The notes: generated by a model not told the origin, from the letters alone. A DNA stretch of 64,000 bases from an uncultured Burkholderiales bacterium (GCA_943908475.1 CALTTG010000011.1:17547-81546), one strand, 5' to 3'. Positions 42,474-51,478 are shown, numbered from the stretch's first letter. Made by a program: numbers and translations.

Positions 42474-43529
42474 ATGATTGACGCGATCAACTGGGCCGAA
42501 TCCGGCCTGCTGCCCGATGGACTGATCCGCACCGGCATGCGCCGGCTGATGGCGCAGCGCATTGCCGACCATGCGGCCACCCCCCTGTCGCAACGCACAG
42601 CCGACTTCCGGCGCTTCATGACCGAGATGCGCAACAGCCCGATTGCCATCAACACGCACGACGCCAACGAACAGCACTATGAAGTGCCGGCCCATTTCTT
42701 TGACCTGCACTTGGGCCCTCGCCGCAAATACTCGTGCTGCTGGTACGACACCGGCCGCGAAACACTGGCGCAGGCCGAAGAGGCCATGCTGCGCCTGTAC
42801 GCCCAACGCGCTCGGCTCGACGAGCTCGCCGCGGGCAGCCGCGTGCTCGACCTGGGTTGTGGGTGGGGGTCACTGAGCCTGTGGCTGGCCGAGCATTTCC
42901 CGCATTTGGAAATCGTCGGCTTGAGCAACTCGAACGGACAGCGCGAGTTCATCGAACAGCAGGCGCGCAAGCAGGGCTTGGCCAACCTTCGCATCTGCAC
43001 CGGGAACATTGCGGAGTACGAGTTGCCCGCCGAGGTTCGGCTGGGCGGCTTCGACCGCATTTTGTCCATCGAAATGTTCGAGCACATGCGCAACCACGAG
43101 AAGCTGATGGCCAAGCTGCGCCGGTGGATGAAGCCCCAGGCCCTGCTGTTCGTGCACATCTTTGCGCACCCGACCATGTGCTACCCCTACGAGGTCAAAG
43201 ACCGCAGCGACTGGATGACGAAGTATTTCTTCCTGGGCGGCATCATGCCCAGCGAACACTTGCTCACGCACTACCAGGACGACATGAAGCTGGTCGACCA
43301 ATGGTGGGTGGACGGCACCCACTACCAGCAGACGGCCGAGCACTGGCTGCAGGGCATGGACCAGGCCAAAACGCAGATCATGCCCATCTTCCGGGACGCT
43401 TACGGCCACCAAGATGCCGAACGCTGGTTCCAGCGCTGGCGCATGTTCTACATGGCCGTGGCGGAATTTTTCGGCTACGACAAAGGTCGTGAGTGGGGCG
43501 TGAGCCACTACCTGTTTGAGGCGCGCTGA
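42474..43529 (+). CDS. Cyclopropane-fatty-acid-synthase-family SAM methyltransferase
   Basis: A 351-residue SAM-dependent methyltransferase of the CFA synthase superfamily. The SAM motif is VLDLGCGWGSLSLWLAE (124-140). HYEVPAHFFDLHLGPRRKYSCCW precedes it and corresponds to the lipid-binding entry segment. FDRILSIEMFEHMRNHEKLM carries the conserved Glu, and YFFLGGIMPSEH follows. It is shorter at the N-terminus than E. coli Cfa (382) and belongs to the clade resembling coclaurine N-methyltransferases, so it may methylate a lipid other than by cyclopropanation. It is second in a tight gene group (gaps of 17 and 3 bases). Confidence 0.87.
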   Translation: MIDAINWAESGLLPDGLIRTGMRRLMAQRIADHAATPLSQRTADFRRFMTEMRNSPIAINTHDANEQHYEVPAHFFDLHLGPRRKYSCCWYDTGRETLAQAEEAMLRLYAQRARLDELAAGSRVLDLGCGWGSLSLWLAEHFPHLEIVGLSNSNGQREFIEQQARKQGLANLRICTGNIAEYELPAEVRLGGFDRILSIEMFEHMRNHEKLMAKLRRWMKPQALLFVHIFAHPTMCYPYEVKDRSDWMTKYFFLGGIMPSEHLLTHYQDDMKLVDQWWVDGTHYQQTAEHWLQGMDQAKTQIMPIFRDAYGHQDAERWFQRWRMFYMAVAEFFGYDKGREWGVSHYLFEAR

Positions 43530-43532
43530 GCC

Positions 43533-44327
43533 ATGGTGTCGCGCCGTGATGCCCTGGTCTGGCCCCTCGTGGGTTGGGCGAGCACCTCGCTGGCCCAGAC
43601 GCGGGCGGGCACCCCTCGGCCCTCGCGCCAGCGGGTGGTGGGCGTGGCCGTGGACCCGGGCACCCAAAAGTTCCTCTACACCGAGGTGCATGACCAGGTG
43701 CTGGCGGCCGACGGCTCGGTCTTGACCGGCACCACCACCTACCATGCCAGCTCGGGCCAAGAGATCGGGCGCAAAACGCTGGACTACCGCCAAAACCGCA
43801 CCATCCCCATTTTCCGGATGGAGATGCCGGGGCCGGCCTACGCCGAGGGCATCCGACAGGTCAAGGGCAGCGTCGACGTCTTCAAAGAAGACCGCGGCCG
43901 CACCCGCAGCAAAACCCTGTCGCTTGACGATGGCCTGGTGGCCGCCGATTCCGGCTTCAACCAGTTGCTGATCGACCACCTGTCCACCCTCCAGCGGGGT
44001 GAACCCCTGGCCTTCCGCCTGATCGTGGCCGGACAAACCGACGCCTACCGTTTTCAGGCCACCAAGGTGGGTGAAGGCAGTGTCGACGGCGAGCCCACGC
44101 TTCGGCTGCGCGTGGCGCCCGACTCCATGCTGCGCTGGCTGGTCGACCCCATCGACCTGGTCTACGGCACCGCCCCCCTTCGCCTGCTGGAGTACCGAGG
44201 GGTCTCGAACGTGATCGACCCTGCATCGGGCGAGGTCTACCGGCGCGTGAGGGTGCATTACCCCCGCCAGTTGCCCCCCGAGGCGCAGGCCGCCCTGGCA
44301 TCAAGTTCAAGGAATCCGGACCGATAA
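43533..44327 (+). CDS. Secreted DUF6134-like protein of unknown function
   Basis: A 264-residue protein with a likely signal sequence (SRRDALVWPLVGWASTSLAQ; the twin Arg at positions 4-5 may be a Tat motif). The body is beta-rich: FLYTEVHDQVLAADG, GRKTLDYRQNRTIPIFRMEM, LRLRVAPDSMLRWLVDPIDL. I compare it tentatively with DUF6134, which often lies next to CFA-synthase-like genes. A lipid-binding role at the envelope is an inference from the neighbourhood only. It starts three bases after the methyltransferase stop. Confidence 0.7.
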   Translation: MVSRRDALVWPLVGWASTSLAQTRAGTPRPSRQRVVGVAVDPGTQKFLYTEVHDQVLAADGSVLTGTTTYHASSGQEIGRKTLDYRQNRTIPIFRMEMPGPAYAEGIRQVKGSVDVFKEDRGRTRSKTLSLDDGLVAADSGFNQLLIDHLSTLQRGEPLAFRLIVAGQTDAYRFQATKVGEGSVDGEPTLRLRVAPDSMLRWLVDPIDLVYGTAPLRLLEYRGVSNVIDPASGEVYRRVRVHYPRQLPPEAQAALASSSRNPDR

Positions 44328-44355
44328 GCATAGGGCCCAAACTCTTTGGACCCTC

Positions 44356-45990
44356 ATGACTCGTTATCTGCTCTGGCCTGGGATGCAGCTGATGCGCCGT
44401 CTGTCTGTGACGGCAAAACTCTTTCTCCTGGCCGCCCTCATCACCTGCGCCACCTTGGGCTTGGCGCTGCGCATCGACCCCTTGCTTCATGACGCCAGTG
44501 CCCGCTGGCAACTCTGGAGCACCGCATGGGCCCTGTGGGCGCTGTGTGTGTACATCGGTGGATGCTTCCTGCGCACCAGTTCTGGCGCCATTCACGTGCT
44601 GCAAGGCTCGGTGGCCCACCTCGCCACGGGTGACTTCAGCGCCCGCATCCGTTTGCGCAACACCGACGAGCTCGCCACGGTGGCCCGCACCATGGACCAG
44701 ATGACCGACCACCTCTCGCAGATGGTGTCGGACGTGCGGAGCTCCTCGTCCATGGTCGCGCAGACAGGCCTGGCCCTGGCGGCCGACATCAAGTCCCTGG
44801 CGCAGCGCACGGAAGAACAGGCGGCCAGCCTGGAAGAAACCGCCGCCAGCGTGCACGAAATCTCCACCGCCGTGGGCAAGAGCGCCACCAGCGCCCAAGA
44901 CGTGGACCACATGGCCGGCACCGTGCGGCACATCGCCGAAGAAGGTGGTCGAGCCGTGCTGGAAGCGGTGACCTCGGTGCAAGACATTCAGCGCAGCTCG
45001 CGCCAAATGCAAGACATCATCAACGTGATTGAAGGCATCTCGTTCCAGACCAACCTGTTGGCCCTCAATGCGGCGGTGGAAGCCGCTCGCGCGGGTGAGC
45101 AAGGCAAGGGCTTTGCCGTGGTCGCCAGCGAAGTGCGGGCCCTGGCGCAGCGAAGCGCCACCGCCGCCAAAGAGATCAAGTCGCTGATTCAGCAGTCGGT
45201 GGACCTGGTCGAGCGCGGGGTCACGCAAATCAACGGCACCCACGGCACCTTCACGCAAATCGTCGATGGCATCCGCCGAGTGGCCGACAGCACCAGGGTC
45301 ATCGCCACCAGCGCCACCGAGCAAAGCCTGGCCCTGGCCCAGGTGTCGCAGGCCGTGAACCACCTCGACAACATCACCCAGGAAAACGCCCGCATGGTGG
45401 ACGAGGCCTTCCACGCTTCCTCGCACCTGAGCACGCGGGCGCAACAGTTGTCTCAGGCCGTGGGCACCTTCCGCTTGCGGCAAGGCAGTGCCGACGAAGC
45501 CCTGGCCCTGGTGGAGCGCGCCGTGGCCCTCTACCAGGCACAAGGCCCCAGTGCCCTGACGGCCATCACCGAGCAGCACCCGACCTTCACCGACCGCGAC
45601 ATGTACGTCTTCGCCTTCGACCGGCAAGGCCACTACCGCGCGCTGTCGGGCAAGCCCGAGAAGGTGGGCACGGCCGTGAAAGACAACCCCGGGGTGGACG
45701 GCGCCAAGCTGGTGCGAGATGCCTTCGAACAAGCCGAGCACGGCGGCGGCTGGGTGGACTACCACTTCACCAACCCCCAGACGGGCGCGGTCGACCTCAA
45801 GACCTCGTACGTGCTGCCGGTGAGCGCCGACCTGGTCATCGGGTGCGGGGTCTACAAGTCCAGGGACCTGTCGCCTGACAGCCTGTTGAGAACCCTCCAG
45901 CACGGCAAACTGCGCCAAGAGCAGGCCAGCCGACTCCCGCACCCCGTAGACTTCGGGTCTGCCTCGTCCGCTCGGCCTCAGATGGCCTGA
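44356..45990 (+). CDS. Methyl-accepting chemotaxis protein with C-terminal cytoplasmic Cache-like domain
   Basis: A 544-residue receptor. Two membrane segments (about 20-40 and 55-72) are separated by only a dozen or so residues, so there is no periplasmic sensor. HAMP (about 73-125) is followed by the methylation helices and a standard signalling tip (ISFQTNLLALNAAVEAARAG, 228-247). After the signalling domain comes a single-Cache-like domain (about 384-503: FTDRDMYVFAFDRQGHYRAL, then GGGWVDYHFTNPQTG and IGCGVY). Cache domains are usually extracytoplasmic, so here it should sense a cytoplasmic ligand. The gene lies six bases before mmsA, hinting at a metabolite link. Confidence 0.9.
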   Translation: MTRYLLWPGMQLMRRLSVTAKLFLLAALITCATLGLALRIDPLLHDASARWQLWSTAWALWALCVYIGGCFLRTSSGAIHVLQGSVAHLATGDFSARIRLRNTDELATVARTMDQMTDHLSQMVSDVRSSSSMVAQTGLALAADIKSLAQRTEEQAASLEETAASVHEISTAVGKSATSAQDVDHMAGTVRHIAEEGGRAVLEAVTSVQDIQRSSRQMQDIINVIEGISFQTNLLALNAAVEAARAGEQGKGFAVVASEVRALAQRSATAAKEIKSLIQQSVDLVERGVTQINGTHGTFTQIVDGIRRVADSTRVIATSATEQSLALAQVSQAVNHLDNITQENARMVDEAFHASSHLSTRAQQLSQAVGTFRLRQGSADEALALVERAVALYQAQGPSALTAITEQHPTFTDRDMYVFAFDRQGHYRALSGKPEKVGTAVKDNPGVDGAKLVRDAFEQAEHGGGWVDYHFTNPQTGAVDLKTSYVLPVSADLVIGCGVYKSRDLSPDSLLRTLQHGKLRQEQASRLPHPVDFGSASSARPQMA

Positions 45991-45996
45991 CCCCTG

Positions 45997-47529
45997 ATGT
46001 CACTGCCCCGCCACGTCAACCTTGCGCACCGCCACATTCCGCACTGGATCGGCGGCCAGCCCGTCGCTCCCGAGAACGCCCCTGCGCTGGAGGTGTTCAA
46101 CCCCGCCACGGGACAGGTGATTCGCCACCTGAGCGCCGCCTCGGCCGATGACGTCAGTGCCGCCGTGGCCTCGGCCCACCAGGCCTTCCCGGCATGGGCC
46201 GAGATGCCCCCCATTCGGCGCGCCCGCATCCTGAACCGTTTCCTGGGCCTGCTGAACACCCACCTGGACGACCTGGCACGGCTGATCTCGCAGGAACACG
46301 GCAAGGTCTTCAACGATGCCCAAGGCGAGGTGATGCGGGGCATCGACATCGTGGAATTCGCCTGTGGGGCACCGCAGTTGCTCAAGGGCGACTTCACCGA
46401 CCAGGTCTCGACCGGCATCGACAACTGGACCGTTCGACAGCCGCTGGGGGTGGTCGCGGGGATCACGCCGTTCAATTTCCCGTGCATGGTGCCGTGCTGG
46501 ATGTTCCCCATGGCCCTGGCCACCGGCAACACCTTCGTGCTCAAGCCCAGCGAGCGTGACCCGTCGGCGGCCCTCTTCATGGCCGAGTTGCTGCAACAAG
46601 CGGGGCTGCCCGATGGCGTGTTCAACGTCGTGCAGGGTGACAAGTCGGCGGTCGACGCGCTCATCGACCACCCGCAGGTCAAGGCCCTGAGCTTCGTGGG
46701 CTCCACGCCCATTGCGCAGTCGATCTATGAACGAGGCGCTGCACGCGGCAAACGGGTTCAAGCCCTGGGCGGCGCCAAGAATCACCTGGTGGTCATGCCC
46801 GATGCCGACCTGGAAGCCGCCGTGGACGCCCTGATGGGCGCCGCCTATGGCTCCGCTGGCGAACGCTGCATGGCCATTTCAGTGGCAGTGCTGGTGGACG
46901 ACGGGTGCGGCCTGGCCGACGCCGTGGTCGAACGCCTGGCCGAACGGGTGCGCCAGCTCAAGGTGGGTCCGGGCGATCAGCCCGGCGTGGAAATGGGTCC
47001 GATCGTGACCCGTGCCGCCCTTCAACGCATCGAGCACTGCATCGACCAGGGCGTGGCAGAAGGCGCACAGCTGGTGGTCGATGGCCGGGGGCTGCGCGTG
47101 CCCGGTCACGCGTCGGGTTTTTTCACGGGTGGCACCTTGTTCGACCATGTGCGACCTGACATGCGCCTGTACCGTGAGGAGATCTTCGGCCCCGTGCTGG
47201 CCTGCGTGCGGGTGCCCGACCTGAGCGCGGCCATCGCGCTGATCAACGCCCATGAGTTTGGCAATGGGGTCTCGTGCTTCACCCGCGACGGTGCGGTGGC
47301 CCGCGAGTTCAGCCGCCAGATCGAGGTGGGCATGGTGGGCATCAATGTGCCCATTCCGGTGCCCATGGCCTGGCATGGTTTTGGGGGCTGGAAACGCAGC
47401 CTGTTTGGCGACCTGCACGCTTATGGCGAAGAAGGTGTTCGTTTTTACACCCGCCAAAAATCCATCATGCAACGCTGGCCCGAGGGCCCGGCCAAGGGCG
47501 CCGAGTTCGCCATGCCCACGGCGCGCTGA
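45997..47529 (+). CDS. mmsA: CoA-acylating methylmalonate-semialdehyde dehydrogenase
   Basis: Converts methylmalonate semialdehyde (and malonate semialdehyde) to propionyl-CoA (acetyl-CoA) in valine or inositol breakdown. The 510-residue protein has the MmsA features ITPFNFPCMVPCWMFPMALA, KPSERDPSAA, QALGGAKNHLVVMPDADL and the catalytic Cys291 in GSAGERCMAIS. PIPVPMAWHGFGGWKRSLFGD is the CoA-dependent MMSDH tail. The start is six bases after the chemoreceptor gene. No other valine-pathway gene is adjacent. A 14-bp tandem duplication covers its stop codon. Confidence 0.93.
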   Translation: MSLPRHVNLAHRHIPHWIGGQPVAPENAPALEVFNPATGQVIRHLSAASADDVSAAVASAHQAFPAWAEMPPIRRARILNRFLGLLNTHLDDLARLISQEHGKVFNDAQGEVMRGIDIVEFACGAPQLLKGDFTDQVSTGIDNWTVRQPLGVVAGITPFNFPCMVPCWMFPMALATGNTFVLKPSERDPSAALFMAELLQQAGLPDGVFNVVQGDKSAVDALIDHPQVKALSFVGSTPIAQSIYERGAARGKRVQALGGAKNHLVVMPDADLEAAVDALMGAAYGSAGERCMAISVAVLVDDGCGLADAVVERLAERVRQLKVGPGDQPGVEMGPIVTRAALQRIEHCIDQGVAEGAQLVVDGRGLRVPGHASGFFTGGTLFDHVRPDMRLYREEIFGPVLACVRVPDLSAAIALINAHEFGNGVSCFTRDGAVAREFSRQIEVGMVGINVPIPVPMAWHGFGGWKRSLFGDLHAYGEEGVRFYTRQKSIMQRWPEGPAKGAEFAMPTAR

Positions 47530-47549
47530 TCGATCCGCGCTGATCGATC
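47522..47549. repeat. 14-bp tandem duplication at the mmsA/slyX 3' junction
   Basis: CGCGCTGATCGATC occurs twice in direct succession (47522-47535 and 47536-47549). The first copy contains the mmsA stop and the second reaches the slyX stop. TGATCGATCA is also a short palindrome. It is a small recent-looking duplication without evident function. Confidence 0.8.
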
Positions 47550-47778
47550 AGTAGTGCGGCGGCAACTCGTCGCGCAGGCTGCGAAAGCTCGGCGTGGCCG
47601 TGTCGGCGCTGTGCTGCTTGAGCTGCGACACCTCGCGCACCAACAGGTCAATCGTCTGCTGTTGCTCAATCACGGTCTGGTTCAGGTGCTCGACCAAGTC
47701 TTCCATGAAGCCCAGTTTGATTTCCAGGTCGATCAGTCGGTCATCCAGGGCGTGGGGGGGCGTGTCTTGGGTCGGCAT
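47548..47778 (-). CDS. slyX: SlyX family protein
   Basis: A 76-residue coiled-coil protein. The pattern DRLIDLEIKLGFMEDLVEHL, then LNQTVIEQQQTIDLLVREV and the C-terminal PPHY tail is the SlyX signature. The function is unknown despite the historical link to slyD. The start at 47778 (MPTQDTPPHALDDR) was chosen because sequence upstream is not family-like. It converges on mmsA and diverges from the lrgAB pair. Confidence 0.9.
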   Translation of the reverse strand: MPTQDTPPHALDDRLIDLEIKLGFMEDLVEHLNQTVIEQQQTIDLLVREVSQLKQHSADTATPSFRSLRDELPPHY

Positions 47779-47828
47779 GGCCCGATTGGACCACAGCAGC
47801 CCCTCGCAAACCCGGTAAAGTGCGCGCC

Positions 47829-48224
47829 ATGTCCTTGCCCCCGCTGCTTCGCCCCCTGGTGTTGATGGAAATTGGCCTGTTCGTCGGCATGTGGTGGATC
47901 GCCGACCTGGCCGTGAGCCACTGGCACCTGCCGGTGCCCGCCGGCGTGCTCGGCCTGTTGATGATGACGACCCTGCTGCTGTCGGGCGTGCTGCCCCATC
48001 AGCGCGTGGCCAACGGGGCACAGGCCCTGCTGGCCGACATGCTCCTGCTGTTCATTCCCCCGTTGATGGCCCTGGTCAATCACCCGGAACTGCTGGGCGG
48101 CCTGGGACTGAGGCTGTCGGTCGCGGTGGTGGCTGGCACCCTGTTCGTCATGGGTGGGGTGGGGTTGGTGGTGGATCGGTTCATCCGGCTGGAAGACCAT
48201 TGGCGCCGCGAGGCATCGTCATGA
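47829..48224 (+). CDS. lrgA: LrgA/CidA-family membrane protein
   Basis: A 131-residue holin-like membrane protein with four helices (PLVLMEIGLFVGMWWIADLA, PVPAGVLGLLMMTTLLLSGV, LLADMLLLFIPPLMALV and a last one to about residue 118). LPVPAGVLGLL and LFIPPLMALVNH are the family motif. LrgA/CidA proteins pair with LrgB/CidB and act in control of cell lysis or in pyruvate-type transport. The stop overlaps the start of the next gene (ATGA). A GTG nine bases upstream is a possible alternative start. Confidence 0.87.
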   Translation: MSLPPLLRPLVLMEIGLFVGMWWIADLAVSHWHLPVPAGVLGLLMMTTLLLSGVLPHQRVANGAQALLADMLLLFIPPLMALVNHPELLGGLGLRLSVAVVAGTLFVMGGVGLVVDRFIRLEDHWRREASS

Positions 48225-48931
48225 CCCCACTGCACAGTCCCTCGGGCCATGCCGCCATGGCTTGGTTGAGCCTGATCCTGACGGTGGGGGTGTACTTCGG
48301 CGCCAAGCGTTTGTACCTTCGCCGGCCCGTGACCTGGCTGTCGCCCATCTTGGTCACCCCGGGCGTGTTGCTGACGCTGTTGGTGCTGACACAAACCCCC
48401 TACGAGGTCTATTACAGGCACACCCAATGGCTGACTTGGATGCTGGGGCCTGCCACCGTGGCCTTTGCCTTTCCCATCCATCAACAACGCGCGTTGATCC
48501 GGCGCTACCCGGTGACCCTGGCCGTGGGCGTGATCACCGGCGTGGTGCTGGGTCTGGGCAGCTCATGGGCCCTGGGCTGGGCCTTGGGCCTGCCCGATGA
48601 GCTGACCCGCAGCATCATGGCCCGATCGGTGTCATCGCCCTTTGCCATCCCCGCCTCGCTCACGTTTGGCGGGCAGCCCGAAATGGCCGTGATGTGCGTG
48701 CTGATCACGGGCGTCTTCGGCATGTTGGTGGGCCAAGGCTGGCTCGGGTGGTTGCGGGTGCGACAAGCGGTGGCGGTGGGTTCGGCCTTTGGCGCTGCCA
48801 CGCATGGTGTGGGCACGGCCAAGGCGTATCAAATCGGCCAGGTGCAGGGTGCCGTCTCCAGCCTGACGATGATTTTCTCGGGCATCGTGTTGGTGCTGGT
48901 GGCGCCCTGGGTGGCGCCATGGATGGCCTGA
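48221..48931 (+). CDS. lrgB: LrgB-family membrane protein
   Basis: A 236-residue membrane protein with about seven helices. LSLILTVGVYFGAKRLYLRR opens the protein, WMLGPATVAFAFPIHQQ and SVSSPFAIPASLTFGGQPEM match the LrgB core, and GSAFGAATHGVGTAKAYQIG is its most conserved segment. Its ATG overlaps the lrgA stop (ATGA), so the pair is translationally coupled. It converges on the CLC gene with four bases between stops. Confidence 0.9.
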   Translation: MTPLHSPSGHAAMAWLSLILTVGVYFGAKRLYLRRPVTWLSPILVTPGVLLTLLVLTQTPYEVYYRHTQWLTWMLGPATVAFAFPIHQQRALIRRYPVTLAVGVITGVVLGLGSSWALGWALGLPDELTRSIMARSVSSPFAIPASLTFGGQPEMAVMCVLITGVFGMLVGQGWLGWLRVRQAVAVGSAFGAATHGVGTAKAYQIGQVQGAVSSLTMIFSGIVLVLVAPWVAPWMA

Positions 48932-48935
48932 GCCG

Positions 48936-50192
48936 TCAACGCGCCGAAGGGGACCACGGCTCGGCCTGCGCGGCATAAATGCCGGGGTGTCCCGAACGAC
49001 GGGCCACCCAATGGGCCAGCCCACACACGACGGCCGCATGGGGCGCCAGCGCCCAGCCAAACAGCTCGATCGCCATCACGGTGCAGGCCAGCGGCGTGCG
49101 GGCCGCGGCGGCAAACACCGCCACCCACCCCAAAGCGGCCATGAAGCTCAGCGGCAGGTGCAGCCAGGTGAAGGTCCAGCCCGACAAGGCATTGCCCAGG
49201 CTGGCCCCCATGGCAAACAGGGGCGTGACCTCACCGCCCTTGAACCCGGTGCCAATCGACCAACTGGTGAACAGGGCCTTGAGCGCAAAGTCTTGGGCGG
49301 GCATCGCGTGCACGAACGCCTCGTCGATCAGGCCCGTGCCCAGTCCGGCGTAGCGGGCCGGGTCCAGGCCGAACTGGGGCTGCCAAGTGGCCACTTGATG
49401 CACCACCAGCAAGGCCAAGCCCCCCACCAACGGCCGCCAGGGGGCCCACTGCCAGCGACTGGCCATGAACTGGGCCACGGCGCGATTGGCCTGGGCGAAC
49501 CAGCGCCCCATCAGGCCGAACGCCACACCGGCCAGGCCCAGGCCCACCAGCAAGCGCCAAGAAACCTCGGGCCAATCGGTCACGGCATGGTGCGCGTGCT
49601 GTGCCCCCCAAGCCAAGGCCACCGCATGCGCGCCCCACGCCGAGAGCAGCACCGGCCAGCAGGCCCACCACCCTCGCGGGCCGCCCAAGCCCGACCACCA
49701 CCCCATGGCCACCACCTCCAAGGCGAAGATCGTGCCGGCCCAGGGCGTGCCAAACACCCCCGCGAAACCAGCGGCCATGCCGCACCACAGCAGCAGGCGT
49801 CGCTGCGCCGCGTCCAGCCGGAAGGGTTGGGTGAGCGGGGCCGCCAATGCGGTGGCCACCTGCACCGCCGTGCCCTCTCGGCCCACCGAGGCGCCAAACA
49901 CATGGGCGGCCAGCGTGCTTCCGAAAATGAGCGGGGCCATTCGCCAGGCCACCGGCTGTGCGGGGTCTCGCACCGCCCGAATCAGCAGGTTGTTCCCGGC
50001 AGACACGGCCTCGCCCCACTTCAGATAGCACCAGCCGGTCAGCAAGCCGACCCCGGGCAGCCCCCAAATCAACCAGGGGTGTTGCATGCGCTGCTGAGCG
50101 GCCGCATCGAGGGCCCACAGCAAGGCGGCCGATGCACTGCCCGCCATCACGGCCACCAGGGCCGACAACACGCACCAACGCAGCAGGTTCAA
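48936..50192 (-). CDS. CLC-type anion channel/transporter, possibly fluoride (CLC-F) type
   Basis: A 418-residue CLC protein with about ten or more membrane segments. GREGTAVQV (about 104-112) carries the gating Glu, and GFKGGEVTPLFAMGASLGNA corresponds to the second selectivity region. The first selectivity motif reads SAGNNLLI instead of the chloride-type GSGIP; loss of the central Ser is what I recall for the fluoride-exporting CLC-F group, so fluoride is the better guess. The start is probably TTG at 50192, which overlaps the TGA of the upstream hydrolase gene (TTGA) and has GGTGGGGG before it; the next ATG (50147) would remove part of the first helix. No fluoride riboswitch was seen upstream of the pair. 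Confidence 0.82.
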   Translation of the reverse strand: MNLLRWCVLSALVAVMAGSASAALLWALDAAAQQRMQHPWLIWGLPGVGLLTGWCYLKWGEAVSAGNNLLIRAVRDPAQPVAWRMAPLIFGSTLAAHVFGASVGREGTAVQVATALAAPLTQPFRLDAAQRRLLLWCGMAAGFAGVFGTPWAGTIFALEVVAMGWWSGLGGPRGWWACWPVLLSAWGAHAVALAWGAQHAHHAVTDWPEVSWRLLVGLGLAGVAFGLMGRWFAQANRAVAQFMASRWQWAPWRPLVGGLALLVVHQVATWQPQFGLDPARYAGLGTGLIDEAFVHAMPAQDFALKALFTSWSIGTGFKGGEVTPLFAMGASLGNALSGWTFTWLHLPLSFMAALGWVAVFAAAARTPLACTVMAIELFGWALAPHAAVVCGLAHWVARRSGHPGIYAAQAEPWSPSAR

Positions 50193-51391
50193 GCCACCCC
50201 CACCGCGCGATAGATGAGTGGCTTGCACTCGAAGAAGTACGGGTGCCAAAAGGCCAGGTGCCGCTGGGTCTGAAACAGACCCGCCAGATTGGCTTGGGGA
50301 GAAATCCACCAATGGGTGCCCGCCAGCCCGCCCCATTGAAACTCACCCACCGAGGCGGGCACATCGCCCCACCCTGGCTGCACCGTCACGGCGCCGCCCA
50401 GGCCAAAGCCCTTGCCCTGGATCTCACCCAGCCGAGGAAAGTTGATGAACCGCCCCGCAGGCAACTGGTTGCGCATCATGTGCGCCAAGGTCTCGGGGCG
50501 CAACAGCGTCGGCCCCCCGGGCAAGAGCGCACGCAGCAGCGAGATCATGTCGGGCAAGGTCGACACCAGGCCCCCTCCGCCCGACTGCCAGGGCACTTCG
50601 TTCACATAGGCCCCGGGGTAAGGGGCTTGGTCATTGCGGGTCAAGCCCGGCTTGAGCGGGTTGGCCAGATCGGCCCCGACGTAAAACGCCGTCAGGCGAG
50701 GCTGCTGCTCAGGCCGCACCACGAAACCAGTGTCGACCATGCCCAAAGGCTGGAAGATGCGGGCCTGCAGGAAATCACCAAACGACTGACCACTGGCGAC
50801 CTCCACCACCCGCCCCAGCACATCGGTGGCGATCGAGTATTCCCAGCCCTCGCCGGGGTGAAACAGCAAGGGCAGGTCCACCAAGGTGTCGACCATCTGC
50901 GCCAAGGTGTTGAAGGGGTTGAGCACCGCCTTGGCGCGGTAGGCCTTGAAGATCAAGGTGCCGTGGTCCAACAGACCATAGCTCAAGCCCGACGAATGGG
51001 TGAGCAGGTGCCGCAGGGTGATGGGGTGGCGGGCCGACTCGGTGTCGTCGATCGAGGTGGCCCCAGGGCGCAAGACCTGGCGTTGTCCCAGCAAGGGGAT
51101 GTAGCGTTCCACCGGGTCGTCCAGGCCGAGCACGCCTTGCTCCACCAGCAACATCACCGCACAAGTCGTGATGAGCTTGGAGTCGGAATACGAGCGCACG
51201 ATGTGCTGGGCGGACCAGGGCTCGCCACGTTCCTTGTCGGCCCACCCCACGCAGTGCAGGTCCACCAGTTCACGGCCCTGCAACACGGCCGAGCTCAACC
51301 CGGCCAGGATGTCGTCGTTCACATAGCGCTGCATGGTGGCATGCAGGGCGCTGAAATCATGACCCCGGTTGACGACACTCAGCTCAGCCAT
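50189..51391 (-). CDS. Serine hydrolase of the beta-lactamase / class C-like family
   Basis: A 400-residue cytoplasmic protein (no signal peptide) with the SxxK motif in VRSYSDSKLITTCAVM (Ser-Asp-Ser-Lys) and LRHLLTHSSGLSYG, the standard block after it. EYSIATDVLGRVVEVASG holds the Tyr of the second motif and GWGDVPASVGEFQWGGLAGT is near the third. Such proteins are mostly esterases (EstB-like) or peptidases, not true beta-lactamases. The start at 51391 has a near-ideal AGGAGG. The stop overlaps the TTG start of the CLC gene, so both are coupled. Confidence 0.87.
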   Translation of the reverse strand: MAELSVVNRGHDFSALHATMQRYVNDDILAGLSSAVLQGRELVDLHCVGWADKERGEPWSAQHIVRSYSDSKLITTCAVMLLVEQGVLGLDDPVERYIPLLGQRQVLRPGATSIDDTESARHPITLRHLLTHSSGLSYGLLDHGTLIFKAYRAKAVLNPFNTLAQMVDTLVDLPLLFHPGEGWEYSIATDVLGRVVEVASGQSFGDFLQARIFQPLGMVDTGFVVRPEQQPRLTAFYVGADLANPLKPGLTRNDQAPYPGAYVNEVPWQSGGGGLVSTLPDMISLLRALLPGGPTLLRPETLAHMMRNQLPAGRFINFPRLGEIQGKGFGLGGAVTVQPGWGDVPASVGEFQWGGLAGTHWWISPQANLAGLFQTQRHLAFWHPYFFECKPLIYRAVGVA

Positions 51392-51478
51392 TGAAACCTC
51401 CTGTGGGGACCGACCCCCAAACGATTGTAGGTGCGCGCTCACGGCATGGCCGACCCGGCAGGCGCTACAGTGCCAGGC

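Noticed and set aside
51392..51478. Fluoride riboswitch in front of the hydrolase-CLC pair
   Set aside because: The leader is short and lacks the conserved fluoride-aptamer segments; only a strong Shine-Dalgarno is visible.
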